From: Piromyces finnis | Lineage: Eukaryota > Neocallimastigomycota > Neocallimastigomycetes > Neocallimastigales > Neocallimastigaceae | Length of the DNA stretch: 64,000 nt | Assembly: GCA_002104945.1 (NCBI GenBank) | Contig: MCFH01000013.1 | Span: 434,001-498,000 of the forward strand | Reading direction: 5' to 3' | In this document: piece after piece, positions 1-23,182 of the stretch | Position numbering within the stretch: position 1 is the first letter of the stretch | Layout: every line of letters begins with the position of its first letter | Program-made: the position numbers and the translations under genes | The notes under the pieces: model-generated | The model's input: only the letters and a program-made list of their open reading frames with translations | Databases searched by the model: none | What the model was told of the DNA's origin: nothing

Positions 1-3000
1 ATCATTACCACGAAAATCAATTCAAAATCTATATAATAAAAAAAAACATCATCATCATCATCATCACCATCATCATCATCACCACCACCATCATAAAAAC
101 AAGGTTAGTGACGAAGCAGGAGAGAATATTAATAGTAATAAAGATATTACAAATAATGAAAATAAAATGTTAGAAGAGGATAATATTTTAATATCAAAAG
201 ATGGTAATTCATTAACTGAGAATAAAAGTTATAATAGTTCCGAACAGTTATCATTGAATACAGAAAATGGAGATTCTGGTGAAATGTCATTAAAGCGTAG
301 ATATAGTGCAGTAAAAAAGACATTTAGTAGAAAATCAAGGAAAAATATTCAACAATATAGATCAAAAACTGTTGTGCGAGGAAAATTTATTCGTCCATCT
401 GATTATCGTAACTCCTTTTCATCCTCATCTTCATCATCATCTTCTGATTCAGAGAACCCTTACTCGTCTAATTATGAAGCAGATAATAACAATAGTAATA
501 AAGGACTTTTAATAAATGAAAATAAACTAAATTCAAATGAAAATGAAATAACTTATAATAATGTAAATAATAATTCATCTAAACCTGAAAATATATATTG
601 TATATGTAAACAACATATTGAAAATCAAAATAATAATATTATTAAATGTGGATTTTGTTCAGGTACTATTTTATATGAAAATTAAATATTTATTATAGTT
701 TAGTATGATATGAATTAATATATATTGACATTGCTATATATAAATATACTGTAATTCTAATTTAAATTTATGTCCTATTTTGAAGATTTATTTCATATAA
801 GTTGCTTAAGAAAAGAGTTTCAGAAGGTTAATGATATTATTTGTCCTACTTGTAATAAGGGTAAATTACCACAAATAAGCAATAGACCTATTAAGTATTC
901 TAAAAAACCAATAAAGGGAAGAGGATCAAAAACATACAAATCAAAATCGCAGAAAAAAATTGCATTGAATGGTAAAATATTTATAATTATAATGATGGAA
1001 TAATTTTAGATTATAAATAATAATAAAACTAATATAAATTATTTTAGATGATATTGACGAAAAAAAAAATAATGTAGAATTTGAAGAGTTAAATCACATT
1101 GAAATAAATGGAATGAATGATCTCGATTTAGATTTTGAAGAAGAGGATGAAGAAATTGATATTGATATTGACATATGTCCTGTATGTGTGGGAGAATGCA
1201 CATGTGATCAAAAGGGTTTTTTAAATAACATATTACCATCTCCAAAATATCCAATTGAAATTGAAGAAGAGGAGGAAAAAGAAAATATAGTTGCAACGAA
1301 AGAAGATTCAATAACACCAATACAACAAATTAAGTCAAAAGAGTTTTTATCAAAAAAGAATGTATTAGTACCAGAAGAAAATCCATTTATGAAAGAGGAA
1401 TCAAATGAAAAGGCAATGAATCATAAAAGCAAGTCTAAGATAACGAAAGATAAAGAGGAGGAGAAATGTGAAAATCAAACAGTTGAACCAAAACAAATAA
1501 AAATCCCTCATAACAAGATTTCACAAAAAAATAAAGGACTTAAAAAGAAAGCTTCAAAAAAAAGTAAAACAACAAAAAAAGTAGAACCCCAAGTGATAAG
1601 TAAGAAAAAATAACAATTTTCAATTTTTATTTTATATAAAATATCAAATAATTTAAATGTTAAATTAATTATATTTTCATTTTAATTATTAAAATTATTC
1701 CTTTAATAGAAAAAGTAGAAGAAGAAGAGGAAGATATAGAGATATTTGATGATATGTATGATTTTGAACCACAAGAATCATCAGATGTAAATATAATTTA
1801 CAAGGAAATACAAGAGGAAGAAAATAATAAAAATATAAATATAAAAGATGATAAATTATCTTCAACATTAAGTGAATTATTTGGAGATGATTCCGATGAA
1901 GATGAAGAAATTTTTTCAAGTAGTACAATTAATGAAACAATAAAAATAGAGCAAAATGAAAAAGAGGATATAATAGATTTAGATTTATCAGATGGATTAT
2001 TGAATAATAATAGTAGTATTTCAACAATTAATGAAAGTACAAATAATAAAAAACAGGAGTTAAAATTAGAAAAAAATTCTGATGGACAACATTCAACCTA
2101 TTATACGGAAAGCGAAGAAGAAAATATTTTAGAAGGAAGAGCAGCACTTTTTGAAAGTGAAATAAGTAATTCTAGTTCAGGTGAAGAAGAAATAGATGAT
2201 TCTGATTCAGAATCAGGTAGTTCAAGTTCAGGAGTTGAGGAGATAATGAAAATCGAAAAAGAAATAATTAATAATTTAGAAGATGAATATGAGAGTTCTG
2301 AAGAAGATTATTTAAATGAAGATTATTCGGAACAAAATAAAAATATGATAATGAATTTCGAGGAGACAGAAGAGGAAGCAGAAGAAGAAAAACCTGCATA
2401 TGTAGAATGGTTATCATCAGATGAAGAGTTTTCTTTTGTTGATTATTATGAAATGCTTCCACAAAAAAGAAGATCATCAGTTAATTTATTATCTTCTCCA
2501 ATAATAAATAAAACTGTTAGTCAAATAAATTTATCAAATACGCTTAATACAATCAGTGAAGATTTAATTGTAAATCAATCATCAATAAATGATGAACTTA
2601 ATAAAAATCTTTTTGAGAATATAATAAATACCCCAATGGATGCTATGAAAATTGATAGTAATAGCATTATCGGTTCATCAACAAATTTATTAAATAATAA
2701 TACCAAAATTGAGGAGGAAAAAATATCATCAATGCTCACTGCAGAACTGAAAGATAATAATTCAGTACTTAATACAAACAATGAATTTTCCATAGATCAT
2801 AATAATAGTAATAAAATTGATGAAAAAGAATCATTGAGCAATACTTTAGATAATGATAAAGAATGTTTAAATGAAAAACCTTTAGATAACTTAAATTATG
2901 AGAATATTAATGTAACAAAAGTTGAAAATATGGAAGAGAAGAATGAAGATATTAATAAGCAGACTGATGAAGAACTGATTGAAAAAGATAAATATAAAGA

Positions 3001-6000
3001 ACAACAAAATGATAATAATAACAACAATACTTTAGATACTTCATTAGATCAAAATCAAAATATCAATATAAATATTGAAAACGAAAAACTAGTTGATATT
3101 AATAATTCAACTATAAAAGAAAATGGTAATGAATCAAATGATAATGATTTCAATAATGAATATAAGATAGCTAAAGAGAATTCCGAAGAAAATCAAACAA
3201 GTAAAATGGAAATAGAAGAGACAAAACATAATGAAATTAAAGAAATAGAAATAAATAATATAATGGAAATAGACAAAATAGGAAAAGTTGAGATAAACAA
3301 TATGGAAATAGAAAAAACAGAAAATATAAATAATGTTAAAAATATGGAAATTGAGAAAGTAAAACATATAAATGAATTAAAAAATATGGGAAATGAGGAT
3401 GTAAACTACATAAATGAAACTAAAAATTTGGATGTAGAAGGATCAAAGCATATAAATGAAGTACAAAATATGGAGATAGAAGAAGTAAAGCATATAAATG
3501 AAGTACAAAATATGGAGAAAGAAGAAGTAAAGCATATAAATGAAATTAAAAATATGGAAATAGAAGAATCAAAAACCATAGATGAAACTAAAAATATGGA
3601 AATAGAAGAATCAAAAACTACAAATGAAGTTAAAGATATGGAAATAGATAAATCAAAGGATAAAAATGAAATCAGTCCTGTAGAAATAGAAGAATCAAAA
3701 AGTAAAAATAAAGAAAGTGCTATTGAAATGAATAAATTAAACATGGTACCAAAGAATGAAACGAAAAATGAAAATATGAAAGAAAGTATGATATTTAAAA
3801 ATGAAATGGAAATGGATAAAAGGGATGAAGAAATGAAAGAAAAAGAATTAGTAGTAGATGTAAAAGAAGATAAATCTAATGTACATAAAGTAGAAGATGA
3901 TAATGAAAATCTTAAATCCAATAAAAATATAATTATCGAGGAAAATAAAACTAATTCTGAACTTAAAATGAATATGATTAATAATTTAAATAACGAAGAA
4001 AATACAATGGTGAAAAAGAATGATATAGTAGAATCAACTGTTGAAAAAAAAGAGTATAACTCAAAAGAAAATATTGAAAGCAATAATAATAAAATAGAGC
4101 AATTATATACAAATTCAATAAAAGAAGAAAATAATGAAAAGAACGAAATTAAAGACGATTTAAAAAATAAAGCTATTAAAAACAATATTGAACTTGATAC
4201 TAAAAATAAAGAAGAAAATGTTACAAATAATGATAAGCAAAAAGGAACTACGGAAAATGATATAAAAGATGAAAACATTAAAGTAAATGGTATGATTTCT
4301 CCATTAAATCCAATAGAGGAATTGAAGATAAATGACAAAGAAAAAATAATATCAACTGATAGCACGTCAGAAATAAAGATTCCAAGTGAAAATTTAAATA
4401 AAAAGTCCCCAACAGATAATAGTGAATCAAAAGGAACAATACTTATTCCAAAATCTAATAAAAACGAAAACAATTTGGGTGGCTTTTGTATACCAAAATC
4501 ATTTAATAAGAAATCACAACTTAATGCAGCTAAAAAAAATATAATTACTACAAAAAAGGAAGAGAAATCAGAAGATAGCGATGATAATGATCATAAAAAG
4601 TTAATTGCCTCTCTTTTAAAAGAACTAGTAAGTATATTAATTACTTAATATTACTAATTTAATAATTTATAGGGTTCAGTTTTAATATATTAAAAAACAA
4701 GGATATTATTGTGATAGATATAAAAAATATATAATAAGGTTATTAATATTATATAATTTAATCTATAATTAAATATATAATATATGATTGATCATATATT
4801 AAAATGTACTTAAAATATATTTAAATATATTAATCATATATTAAAATCTATATTTTAATTAATAGATAAATTTATATCTAAAATTTAAATTTATAATAAG
4901 AATTAAAAATTATTATTTTTACTTTTTCTTTTTATTTTATTTTAATGAGATAAAATTTAATAATTATTATAATAATTAATATTAGTTAGTATTAATAGTA
5001 TTAATACTAGTATTATTAAATATTATATATATAATAAACATTATAAAAAGTTTTTATTGAAGTATTAGATAATTATTGACGCATAATAAAACTATAAAAC
5101 AACGTCATATATTTATAATTATTATTTATAAATAATATTATAATATGTCATTGAATTGTAAATAATTTTATATTCTTATCAAAACCTTATTTTACTATAA
5201 ATTTAAATCGATTCCAAAATTTTTGTTACCTTGTTATTTTTATAATTATAAAAATCTTTATTCACTAATTAATACCATTCAAATTTATATTTTTGTTATT
5301 TAAAGGTTGTTGACAACCATGATAAATCCGATGAAGAAGATTTAGATTCATTAGATTTAATAAATGAAATAAATGCAAATTTATCAAATATTGAAAATCA
5401 AGAAGATTTAAATGATATAACCGAAGATAGCAATACATCTATTAGTGGTAAATTAATTAAATATATATAATATAATAAATTTTTTTGTTAGAATAAGAAT
5501 ATAAAATTAATTCTTAATTATTCCAATTTTTTCCTTTTTTTTTTTTTTTCATTTCTTTTTCTTTCGTTGTTCATCCTAATTTATTATATTTATATATATA
5601 TATATTTTTTAGAAATAAATGAAATAAAAATACCCAAAATTAAAAAAGAAGATAATCAAAATATTACTTTACAAAATTTAAAATCAAAATTTAAAGATAA
5701 TAAAAAATTTGAACCCATAAAACATAAAAGTGAAAAATCTATTGAAGAAGAAAACTTTAATTTATTATTAAAGAATTCATTTCCACAAATCAACAAAAAT
5801 AAAATGCGTAATGAAGATATTAATACTATTTCACCAATAACAGACATGCCACCATCAATTAATAATTCTAATAAATCAAAAAATAATGAAGTTTCGTCTT
5901 CTTCGAATTCCTTTTCAAAGAAAACAACAAATTCCTCGAGTTCAATTAATTCAACTGAGCCATCAATTTTTCCATTAAATAATTCAAACACTTCTCCATC

Positions 6001-9000
6001 AAATATTGCCCCTAGCCCAAATAAAATAGGATCATCTTTAAATAGTAAAATTCCATTTTCAATTAACCCTCAAGTAAATTTAAAGACAAATGTTCCTCCT
6101 ACATCTCTCCCTCTAAATTTACCATTAAATGCATCTTTATCAAATTTAAATAACATACCAGCTATTTCACAACTGCTGTTAAACATGAACCCAATGGATA
6201 TGTCTACAATGTTACCCTTTGGTACTATGCCAGCTTTAAATAAACAACCTAATATATTACCTAATGCAGCAGCATTAGCGCATATGCAAAAAATAATGGC
6301 AGCAGCAGCAACATTAAATCCAGCCATTGTACTTCCTAATCCATTCAAAAATTTAAACACCCCAGCAACATCTCCACCAAAGATAGTACCTAATTTGAAA
6401 AAGAAAACCCCAATAAAACCTAATTTAGGAATATCTCCTTCAATCAATACCAAAGCTAAATCTACTACATCATCATCTCAAGATAAATCTCCACCATTTA
6501 ATATAACTCCAAATACACAATTGTCAGAAAAGAAAAAGGTTACTTCCCCTACATCTTCATCAAGTTCTTCAGCAAATACTACTTCAAAGATATTATCTCC
6601 AAAATTATATCCAGCGACTTCAATATCTGGAAATAATTCTGCTTCTAGTTTGGCATCAACCAATTCTACAAGTAAAGCAAAAACAAATTCCACTACTACT
6701 ACTACTAATACCACCACTACTACAACTACAGCTGCTGCAGCAACAACATCAAGTACGTCATCAGCATCGACATTACCATTCTTAAATCCGAAATTAAATA
6801 TAAATGAAAAATTGCCATTACCAATTCCTACACCAAATCTTCCTTTAAATCCTTTTCTCACAGCAAACCCGTTACTCTTTCCAGCACTTGCACAAAATCC
6901 ATTATTGTTTGGATCTTTGGCAGCAGGAACTAATTCCTCAAATCTATTAAATAAAGTTCCTGCCAAAAATCAATATCAGTTAAATCCTAGACCTCCAATA
7001 ATACCCACCACTAGCTCTGGAGGTAGTTCAAGTACTCCATTATATCAAAGGCCTATTGCTCCGCAAAGTAAAAAACAAATTCAAATTGCTCCAGCAGTTA
7101 GTACATTAAATCAAAGACAATCTATTCTCAATTCTATATTAGCAAGCGCTGCAGGTTTACAAGCTCTTCAAGCTACTACTGGTGTTCCAATAACAACATC
7201 TACTCCCCTTTCCAAAACACCAACTATACCTAATCCTCTTAATTTACCTCAATTAAATCCATTACTAAACCAAAATAAGGTTGCGTTATCTACAACAGTT
7301 GCTAATACAACATCATCGACAACATCAACAGTTTCAACAACTACAACTACAACATCAATATCAACAACCAATAAAAATAAAAAGACCACTGATATACTTG
7401 ATTTATCATTCTTAGAAACAAATAAACCAATTTTAACAACTTCCAATACTAATAATACAACAAAAACGGAATCAGCTAAAATATCACCTGAAAATTCAAT
7501 ATCATCCATTTCATCAGCAGCATCATTTAATTCAACCAAAAGCAATAGCATCCAAAAGAAAACTGTTTCCATTAATGAAAATAAAATCAATATAAATACT
7601 ACAACTACCAAATCAGAAACAGAAAAAATTAGCCCAACAACAGAATTAGCTAAAGCATTAAGTAAATTAGAAGATGTATTTAAACATAATGTGAATATTC
7701 CTACAACAATTGCATCTGAAAAGGCATCATCTTTATCTACAGGTGCTGTATCAATTCCAACTAGTACAGCAACAATTTCTGCTAAATCTCAAATTTATTC
7801 AAATAAAAGCATTGTAAATACATCAGTTCCAACAAATACAAAAATAAATTCAATAACAACATCAAATTCAAATAAAACAGCATTAGACTCCAAAACACTT
7901 AATCTTTCTCAAAAAGATTTAAAGCTAAAAGAACTTTCTGAAACTTTAGCTAAAGAATTTAGTAAAAATTTAAATAATACCAATAGTAATAATGATAGTA
8001 ATAAGAATAGTACTAATAATAATGTTATTAATATAACTAATGATAGTAGTAATAAAATAAACCAAAAAGAGGCGACAAAACCAATAATTACGCCAATACC
8101 AAAGATAGATAATATTAATATTAATACTAATTATGAACAAATAAAAATAGAATTGGATAAAGCAGTAAAAGGATTTACAAGTATTAACCCATTGACAAAC
8201 CCAGTTAAAGACTTTGTTGGACTAGATATTGATACAAAGATGGAAAGTGACGATTTATTAAGTTTAGATCTAGATGTTAAAGAAGATAAAAAAACTGTTA
8301 AACCAAAAAATATTGATATTAATGATAAAATGTTAAAAGATGCTATTGAAAATGCACTTAATGGTTCATTAATTAATGAAGCAATTCAAAATGTTAATGA
8401 TAATAATCAGCTTTTAAATCTAAATTTAGATTTACAAAGTACTTCAAGTATTGATACTAATCTTTTAAGTTCAATGACGGCTCTTTCTTCTTCAGTAGTA
8501 ACTCCAATTATTACAACAGCGGCAACAACTTTTGATTCATCAAATTTAATAATACCAATAGAAAATTCATTAGATAGAAATCAGCTTGAAAGTCTAGCCA
8601 CTTCCTTTAATCTCCAAGATCCTTCTTTAAATTTAAATACATCACAACTTCCAAAAATTGGTGTTGATATTGAAAAAGAGACTGAATTAGAAATAGGTAC
8701 AAAAAGAAAATTAAAAGAAATTGAAGATGATAAACCAAATTTAGTTAGAAGTTATTCTGAAAATCAAGAAGTATTAATGGATGAAGTTTTTAATTCAGAA
8801 CAATTTAGTTCTGAAGAAGATTTATCATTATCTGAAACTAATCAACCACCAATGCAAAAGAAGAAAAAAATGATGAGATGGGAAAAAGCTTCATTTAGTC
8901 CATTCCAACAAAACAGAAGAAATAGAATGTCTAAATTGAAAAATGTGGTTCGTTCATTAAGTACAGATTCAATTAATACTACATTATTAGCAGCTGATCC

Positions 9001-9166
9001 AGCAACTCAAAATCACTTTTCAATTGATACCAAATCTGCAATTAAGAATTCAGTTATGGAAACAACATCGCCTACTTCAATGGAAGGATTTACAAATGAG
9101 TATTTAAATTTAAATGACATTAATTCCATGAATGGAATGAATATGAATAATAGGCAAAACAAATAA
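1..9166 (+). CDS. Large PHD-finger, low-complexity nuclear protein (5' partial)
   Basis: Six exons by splice sites and phase: <2-662, 786-971, 1048-1599, 1710-4627, 5306-5447 and 5613-9166, giving at least 2,670 codons. The reading frame is already open at base 2, so the start lies upstream of the window. A His tract (about 15 residues) is followed by a C4HC3 PHD finger split by the first intron: CIC and CGFC lie before it, DLFHISC and CPTC after it. The Trp usual two residues before the last Cys pair, and the one before the His, are replaced, so methyl-lysine binding is doubtful. A second Cys cluster (CPVC, then ECTC) lies near 1177-1206. The rest is acidic and Ser/Asn-rich, with a degenerate 'NMEIEESK..NE' repeat at 3200-3720, followed by a Pro/Asn/Ser/Thr-rich half with poly-Thr and Ala runs. 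A chromatin or transcription role is inferred from the PHD finger only; I do not recognise the orthologue. Confidence 0.7.
3200..3720 (+). repeat. Degenerate in-frame coding repeat
   Basis: This part of the PHD-finger protein is built from about a dozen imperfect units of 14-16 codons with the core 'INE(V/I)(K/Q)NMEIEE(S/V)K'. Neighbouring copies near 3450-3560 are almost identical at DNA level, which suggests recent slippage or unequal exchange. The encoded segment is highly charged and probably disordered or coiled coil. Confidence 0.75.
4628..5305 (+). other. Long intron of the PHD-finger gene
   Basis: Donor GTAAGT at 4628, acceptor TTTAAAG ending at 5305. At 678 nt it is several times longer than most introns here. 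It is almost pure A/T, with no open frame of note. The flanking exons join in phase 0, between '...LLKEL' and 'VVDNHDKSDEED'. An alternative is that two genes meet here, but the 142-nt exon that follows has no start codon near its 5' end and continues the same acidic composition. Confidence 0.55.
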
Positions 9167-10176
9167 AAATAAATATATCTATATCAAAAAACTTTTATTT
9201 AATTAATAAATTTATTTTAATTATAATATATAATACATTTTTTATAATAATCATCCATCTTTTTATCCTCAAAAATAAATTTAAATTTATTTTGCTAAAA
9301 ATATTTTCTTTTATATATATATATATAATGATAATAACATTATATAATCATATCAATTAATTTTTGTTTTTTTTTTTTTATTGTTCTTAATAATTAATAG
9401 AATTAATTATAGTTTGAATAATAAAATTTAATACATAAAAAAATAAAGATTCATTTAAATAAAAATAAAATAAAAAATAAAAATAATAGAACAATTCTTT
9501 TATTTTGAATAACTATCCCTAGATTATATACTTAATATTTCATATATTAATTCATAGTACTACAATGTACTATATGGATTATATAATATAAAAAACTTAA
9601 TTTTTAATATATTTTAAAATTATATTATTTAATGCAAATAAATTAAATTTTTAATCATTCATAAAGTTCAAAAATTTGTATTTTTTTTTTTTTTTAGAAA
9701 ATAAAAAAACAAAGTTTTTATTAAAGAATTGAAAACATAATTAATGAATATTTAATGAAATAATATTAAAGGAAATTATAATTAATTACAAATTTTAATA
9801 TTTTCTTTTTCTTTTAATATATATTTTATTATTTTGTTGATTATAATTGTAACAAATTCTTTTTTAAAAATGAGAATAAATAAAAATCTTTTAATTTATA
9901 AAAGGATTTAAAATAAATTTAATTTTAGAATTAGAAATAAAATTTAGAATATGTTTTTTTTTTTTTCTTTAAAAAAAAAAATAAATTAAAAAGAAAGTAA
10001 AATAAATATACTATTTAAAAATAAAATTAAAACGTAATAATATTTTTTAAAATATTTCATATTTTTTTTTATCAAATTTATACATATATCCAAATTTAAA
10101 GAAGTTTTTAAAACTCTATTACCGAAAATTATTTTCATACACTTTTTTTTAATTTTAATTCATATAACTGTAAACA
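9167..10176. other. Intergenic, A/T-rich
   Basis: About 1 kb between the PHD-finger gene and the golgin gene, both on the plus strand. It holds poly-A and poly-T runs only. It must contain the 3' end of the first gene and the promoter of the second, but I see no specific motif. Confidence 0.6.
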
Positions 10177-15077
<4,901 letters not shown>

Positions 15078-15344
15078 ATAATCTTTAAAGATAGGAAAGA
15101 AAAATTATAAAAGAAAAAAAAAGATTTTTTTTTATTTCATCTTTTTCTTTTCTGTTTTTTAATAATGTCATTAATAAATAGTAATAGTAGCAATATATAA
15201 ATAAGCATTTTCATAGCCAATAAATATATTTGTTTAAAAAATACATAATAAAAAAAAAAACAATTCTCTCATAATTATATTTTAAAAATTAAAAATAAAA
15301 TAAAATAAAGTAATAATAAATAAATAAATAATAATTAAAACAAG

Positions 15345-15381
<37 letters not shown>

Positions 15382-15895
15382 GTATACAAACAACTATACA
15401 TCTTAATCATTAAAAATAAATAAATAAAATATAAAAATAAATACTATAAATAAAATATAATAAAACCTTGGTATCATATATTAATTTAATAGGATTTTTT
15501 ATTTTTAATTAGTCATAGTGGAAAAAAATTAAAAAAAAAAAAATTAAAATTTAAAAATTTTCAAAATATATAAACTTTTAAATCAAATTTCAAAATTAAA
15601 AGAAATTTTAAATTTTGAAATCTACATTTTATATATTACATTCAAATTCTAAAGTAGTATTTTAGAATGGGGAAATTGTATATAAATTAAAAAAAAAAAC
15701 TTTTAAATAAATGAATAAATTCACAACTGAATGTATATAAACAGAGAAAAAAGAAAAATAAAAGTTATATTAATATGAATTTAAAATTCAGAGTTAAAAA
15801 TTTAAATAAAATTAAAAAAAAAAAAAAATTGAGATTTTAAAAAAATAGATATTCCTTTCAAATAATAATAATAATAATAATAATAATATAAAAAC
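15078..15895. other. Intergenic, A/T-rich
   Basis: About 0.8 kb between the golgin and RAD4-like genes, both on the plus strand. It contains a (TA)n run at about 15347-15376 and poly-A tracts, with (ATA)n just before the RAD4 start. No other feature is seen. Confidence 0.6.
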
Positions 15896-21457
<5,562 letters not shown>

Positions 21458-22249
21458 TTAATTAATTAGTAACCTTCATTAAAAGTCAAAGCTTTTTAAA
21501 TATTTTTTATATATAACAAAAAAAAAAAAAAAAAAACACGTTTCACAATTGCAATTCAAAAATCGCAATATTCTTTTTAATATTCTTTCTTATTTAAACG
21601 TATAAACTATCTAATACTATTTTTTTATTTTATTTATCCTCATTTTTAAGCTATTTCTTTTTTTGTTTGTTTGTTTGTTTAATTTTTCTATATATTTATG
21701 TGTTTTAAAAAACACATAAATATATACTATATATATACCATAATAATTGTAAATAATTGAAAATAATAAAAAATCTATTAATTTAAATATCATTAACTCT
21801 TAAAAAAAAAAAAAAATTAAAAAGAAAAATAAAATAAATATTATTCAGTTTTCTATTTAAAATACATCGTAAATCTATAAAAAAAAAAAAAAAAGGTCCT
21901 AAATTTTTAGCATACAATATCTAAAAAATAAAATTAATGGACATTAATTAAATTTTTTTAGTAATTAGAATAAAGAGAATTAAAAATATGGGCATTGTAT
22001 ACTGTTAATAATAAAATATGTCCAAAATTACATCTTTAAAAATAAATAAATAAAACAAAAAAAAAAAAACTTTTTTCATGATTAAAAAAAAAAAAAGAAA
22101 AAATAAATAAATAAAACAAAAAAATAAGTTTATTTAGTTTTATCAGATAATAAATATAATAAAAATTAAATTTTATTCCTTTTAGTAAAATATCAGTAGA
22201 ATCTGTGTGCTTTTTTTATTTATTAAAGAAAGGTAAATAAGAAAAGAAA
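21458..22249. other. Intergenic, A/T-rich
   Basis: About 0.8 kb between RAD4 and the viperin-like gene. A short inverted repeat, 'TATTTATGTGTTTT' facing 'AAAACACATAAATA' around 21690-21724, could form a hairpin in the RAD4 3' region. Otherwise only homopolymers are seen; no promoter motif is recognised. Confidence 0.5.
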
Positions 22250-23182
22250 ATGAATCAAATTAAATCTACCATTAAAGAAGTAGTAGCCACTTCCACTAGT
22301 AAAGTACCTTCAATCAATTTTCATTTTACTCGACAATGTAATTATCATTGTAAATTTTGTTTTCATACCAAAAAATCTAAATTTATGTTAAAGAAAGAAG
22401 ACCAATTAGAAATACTTCGACAATTTCGACAAGCTGGATCAGAAAAAGTAAATTTTGCTGGTGGAGAACCTTTTCTTTTTAGTCAACGTTTAGGTGAATT
22501 AGTAAAAGCTTCTAAAGAAAGTTTTGGATTTCCTTCTGTCTCTATCATTACTAATGGTAGTATTGTTAAACCTGAATGGTTTGAAAAGTATGGTAAATAC
22601 TTAGATATTTTAGGAGTATCCTGTGATAGTATACAACCCAAAGTCAATTTTTGTCATGGTAGAAATAACAATAGTAAATATCTTCCGATAGAACAATCCA
22701 AAAAAATTGAAGTTTTATCCAAAATATGTCATCAACAAGGCATTCTTTTTAAAATTAATACGGTAGTTACCCAATTAAATAAAAATGAAATATTAGCTGA
22801 TTTTATTAATCGGTTAAATATCTGTCGTTGGAAGGTATTTCAAATTTTAGAAATTAAAAATGAAAATGGCGGGAAACAACTTCAACCCTTATTAATATCA
22901 CCTAAAGAATTTGAAAGATATATTCAAAGAAATTCTTTTAGACTTCATCCTTCTAAAAAGAAAATATTAGTAAAAGAAAGTAATGAAATGATGCAAAATT
23001 CTTATATTCTTGTAGATGAATTTGGAAGACTTTTAGATGTGAGTACTGGTAGTAAATTACCTACACATTCTATAATAAAAGTAGGACTTAATAAAGCATT
23101 AGAAGAACTAGGAAGTGGTTTTGACATGGATATGTTTTATAAAAGAGGTGGCTATTATCAATGGCAAAAAAACACACAATAA
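22250..23182 (+). CDS. Viperin-like radical SAM enzyme
   Basis: Single uninterrupted frame of 310 residues. Radical SAM cluster motif C30-x3-C34-x2-C37 in 'TRQCNYHCKFCFHT', then SAM-binding GGEP at 71-74. Viperin-specific blocks follow in order: 'YLDILGVSCDS' (117-127), 'FKINTVV' (167-173), 'RWKVFQ' (193-198), 'SYILVDEFGR' (251-260) and 'FYKRGGYYQW' (296-305). Viperins convert a nucleoside triphosphate, CTP in animals and others in prokaryotes, to the 3'-deoxy-3',4'-didehydro chain terminator. The animal N-terminal amphipathic helix is missing, so a soluble protein is expected, and the C-terminal aromatic residue used by animals for Fe-S delivery is absent (ends KNTQ). It is intronless among intron-rich neighbours, which fits horizontal acquisition. 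Family assignment is strong; the exact substrate cannot be read from the sequence. Confidence 0.88.
   Translation: MNQIKSTIKEVVATSTSKVPSINFHFTRQCNYHCKFCFHTKKSKFMLKKEDQLEILRQFRQAGSEKVNFAGGEPFLFSQRLGELVKASKESFGFPSVSIITNGSIVKPEWFEKYGKYLDILGVSCDSIQPKVNFCHGRNNNSKYLPIEQSKKIEVLSKICHQQGILFKINTVVTQLNKNEILADFINRLNICRWKVFQILEIKNENGGKQLQPLLISPKEFERYIQRNSFRLHPSKKKILVKESNEMMQNSYILVDEFGRLLDVSTGSKLPTHSIIKVGLNKALEELGSGFDMDMFYKRGGYYQWQKNTQ

Noticed and set aside
3406-4473. 355-residue minus-strand frame rich in Phe, Ser and Ile
   Set aside because: It is antisense to the acidic repeat exon of the PHD-finger gene; its composition mirrors Glu/Lys/Asn codons and it has no start context or motif.
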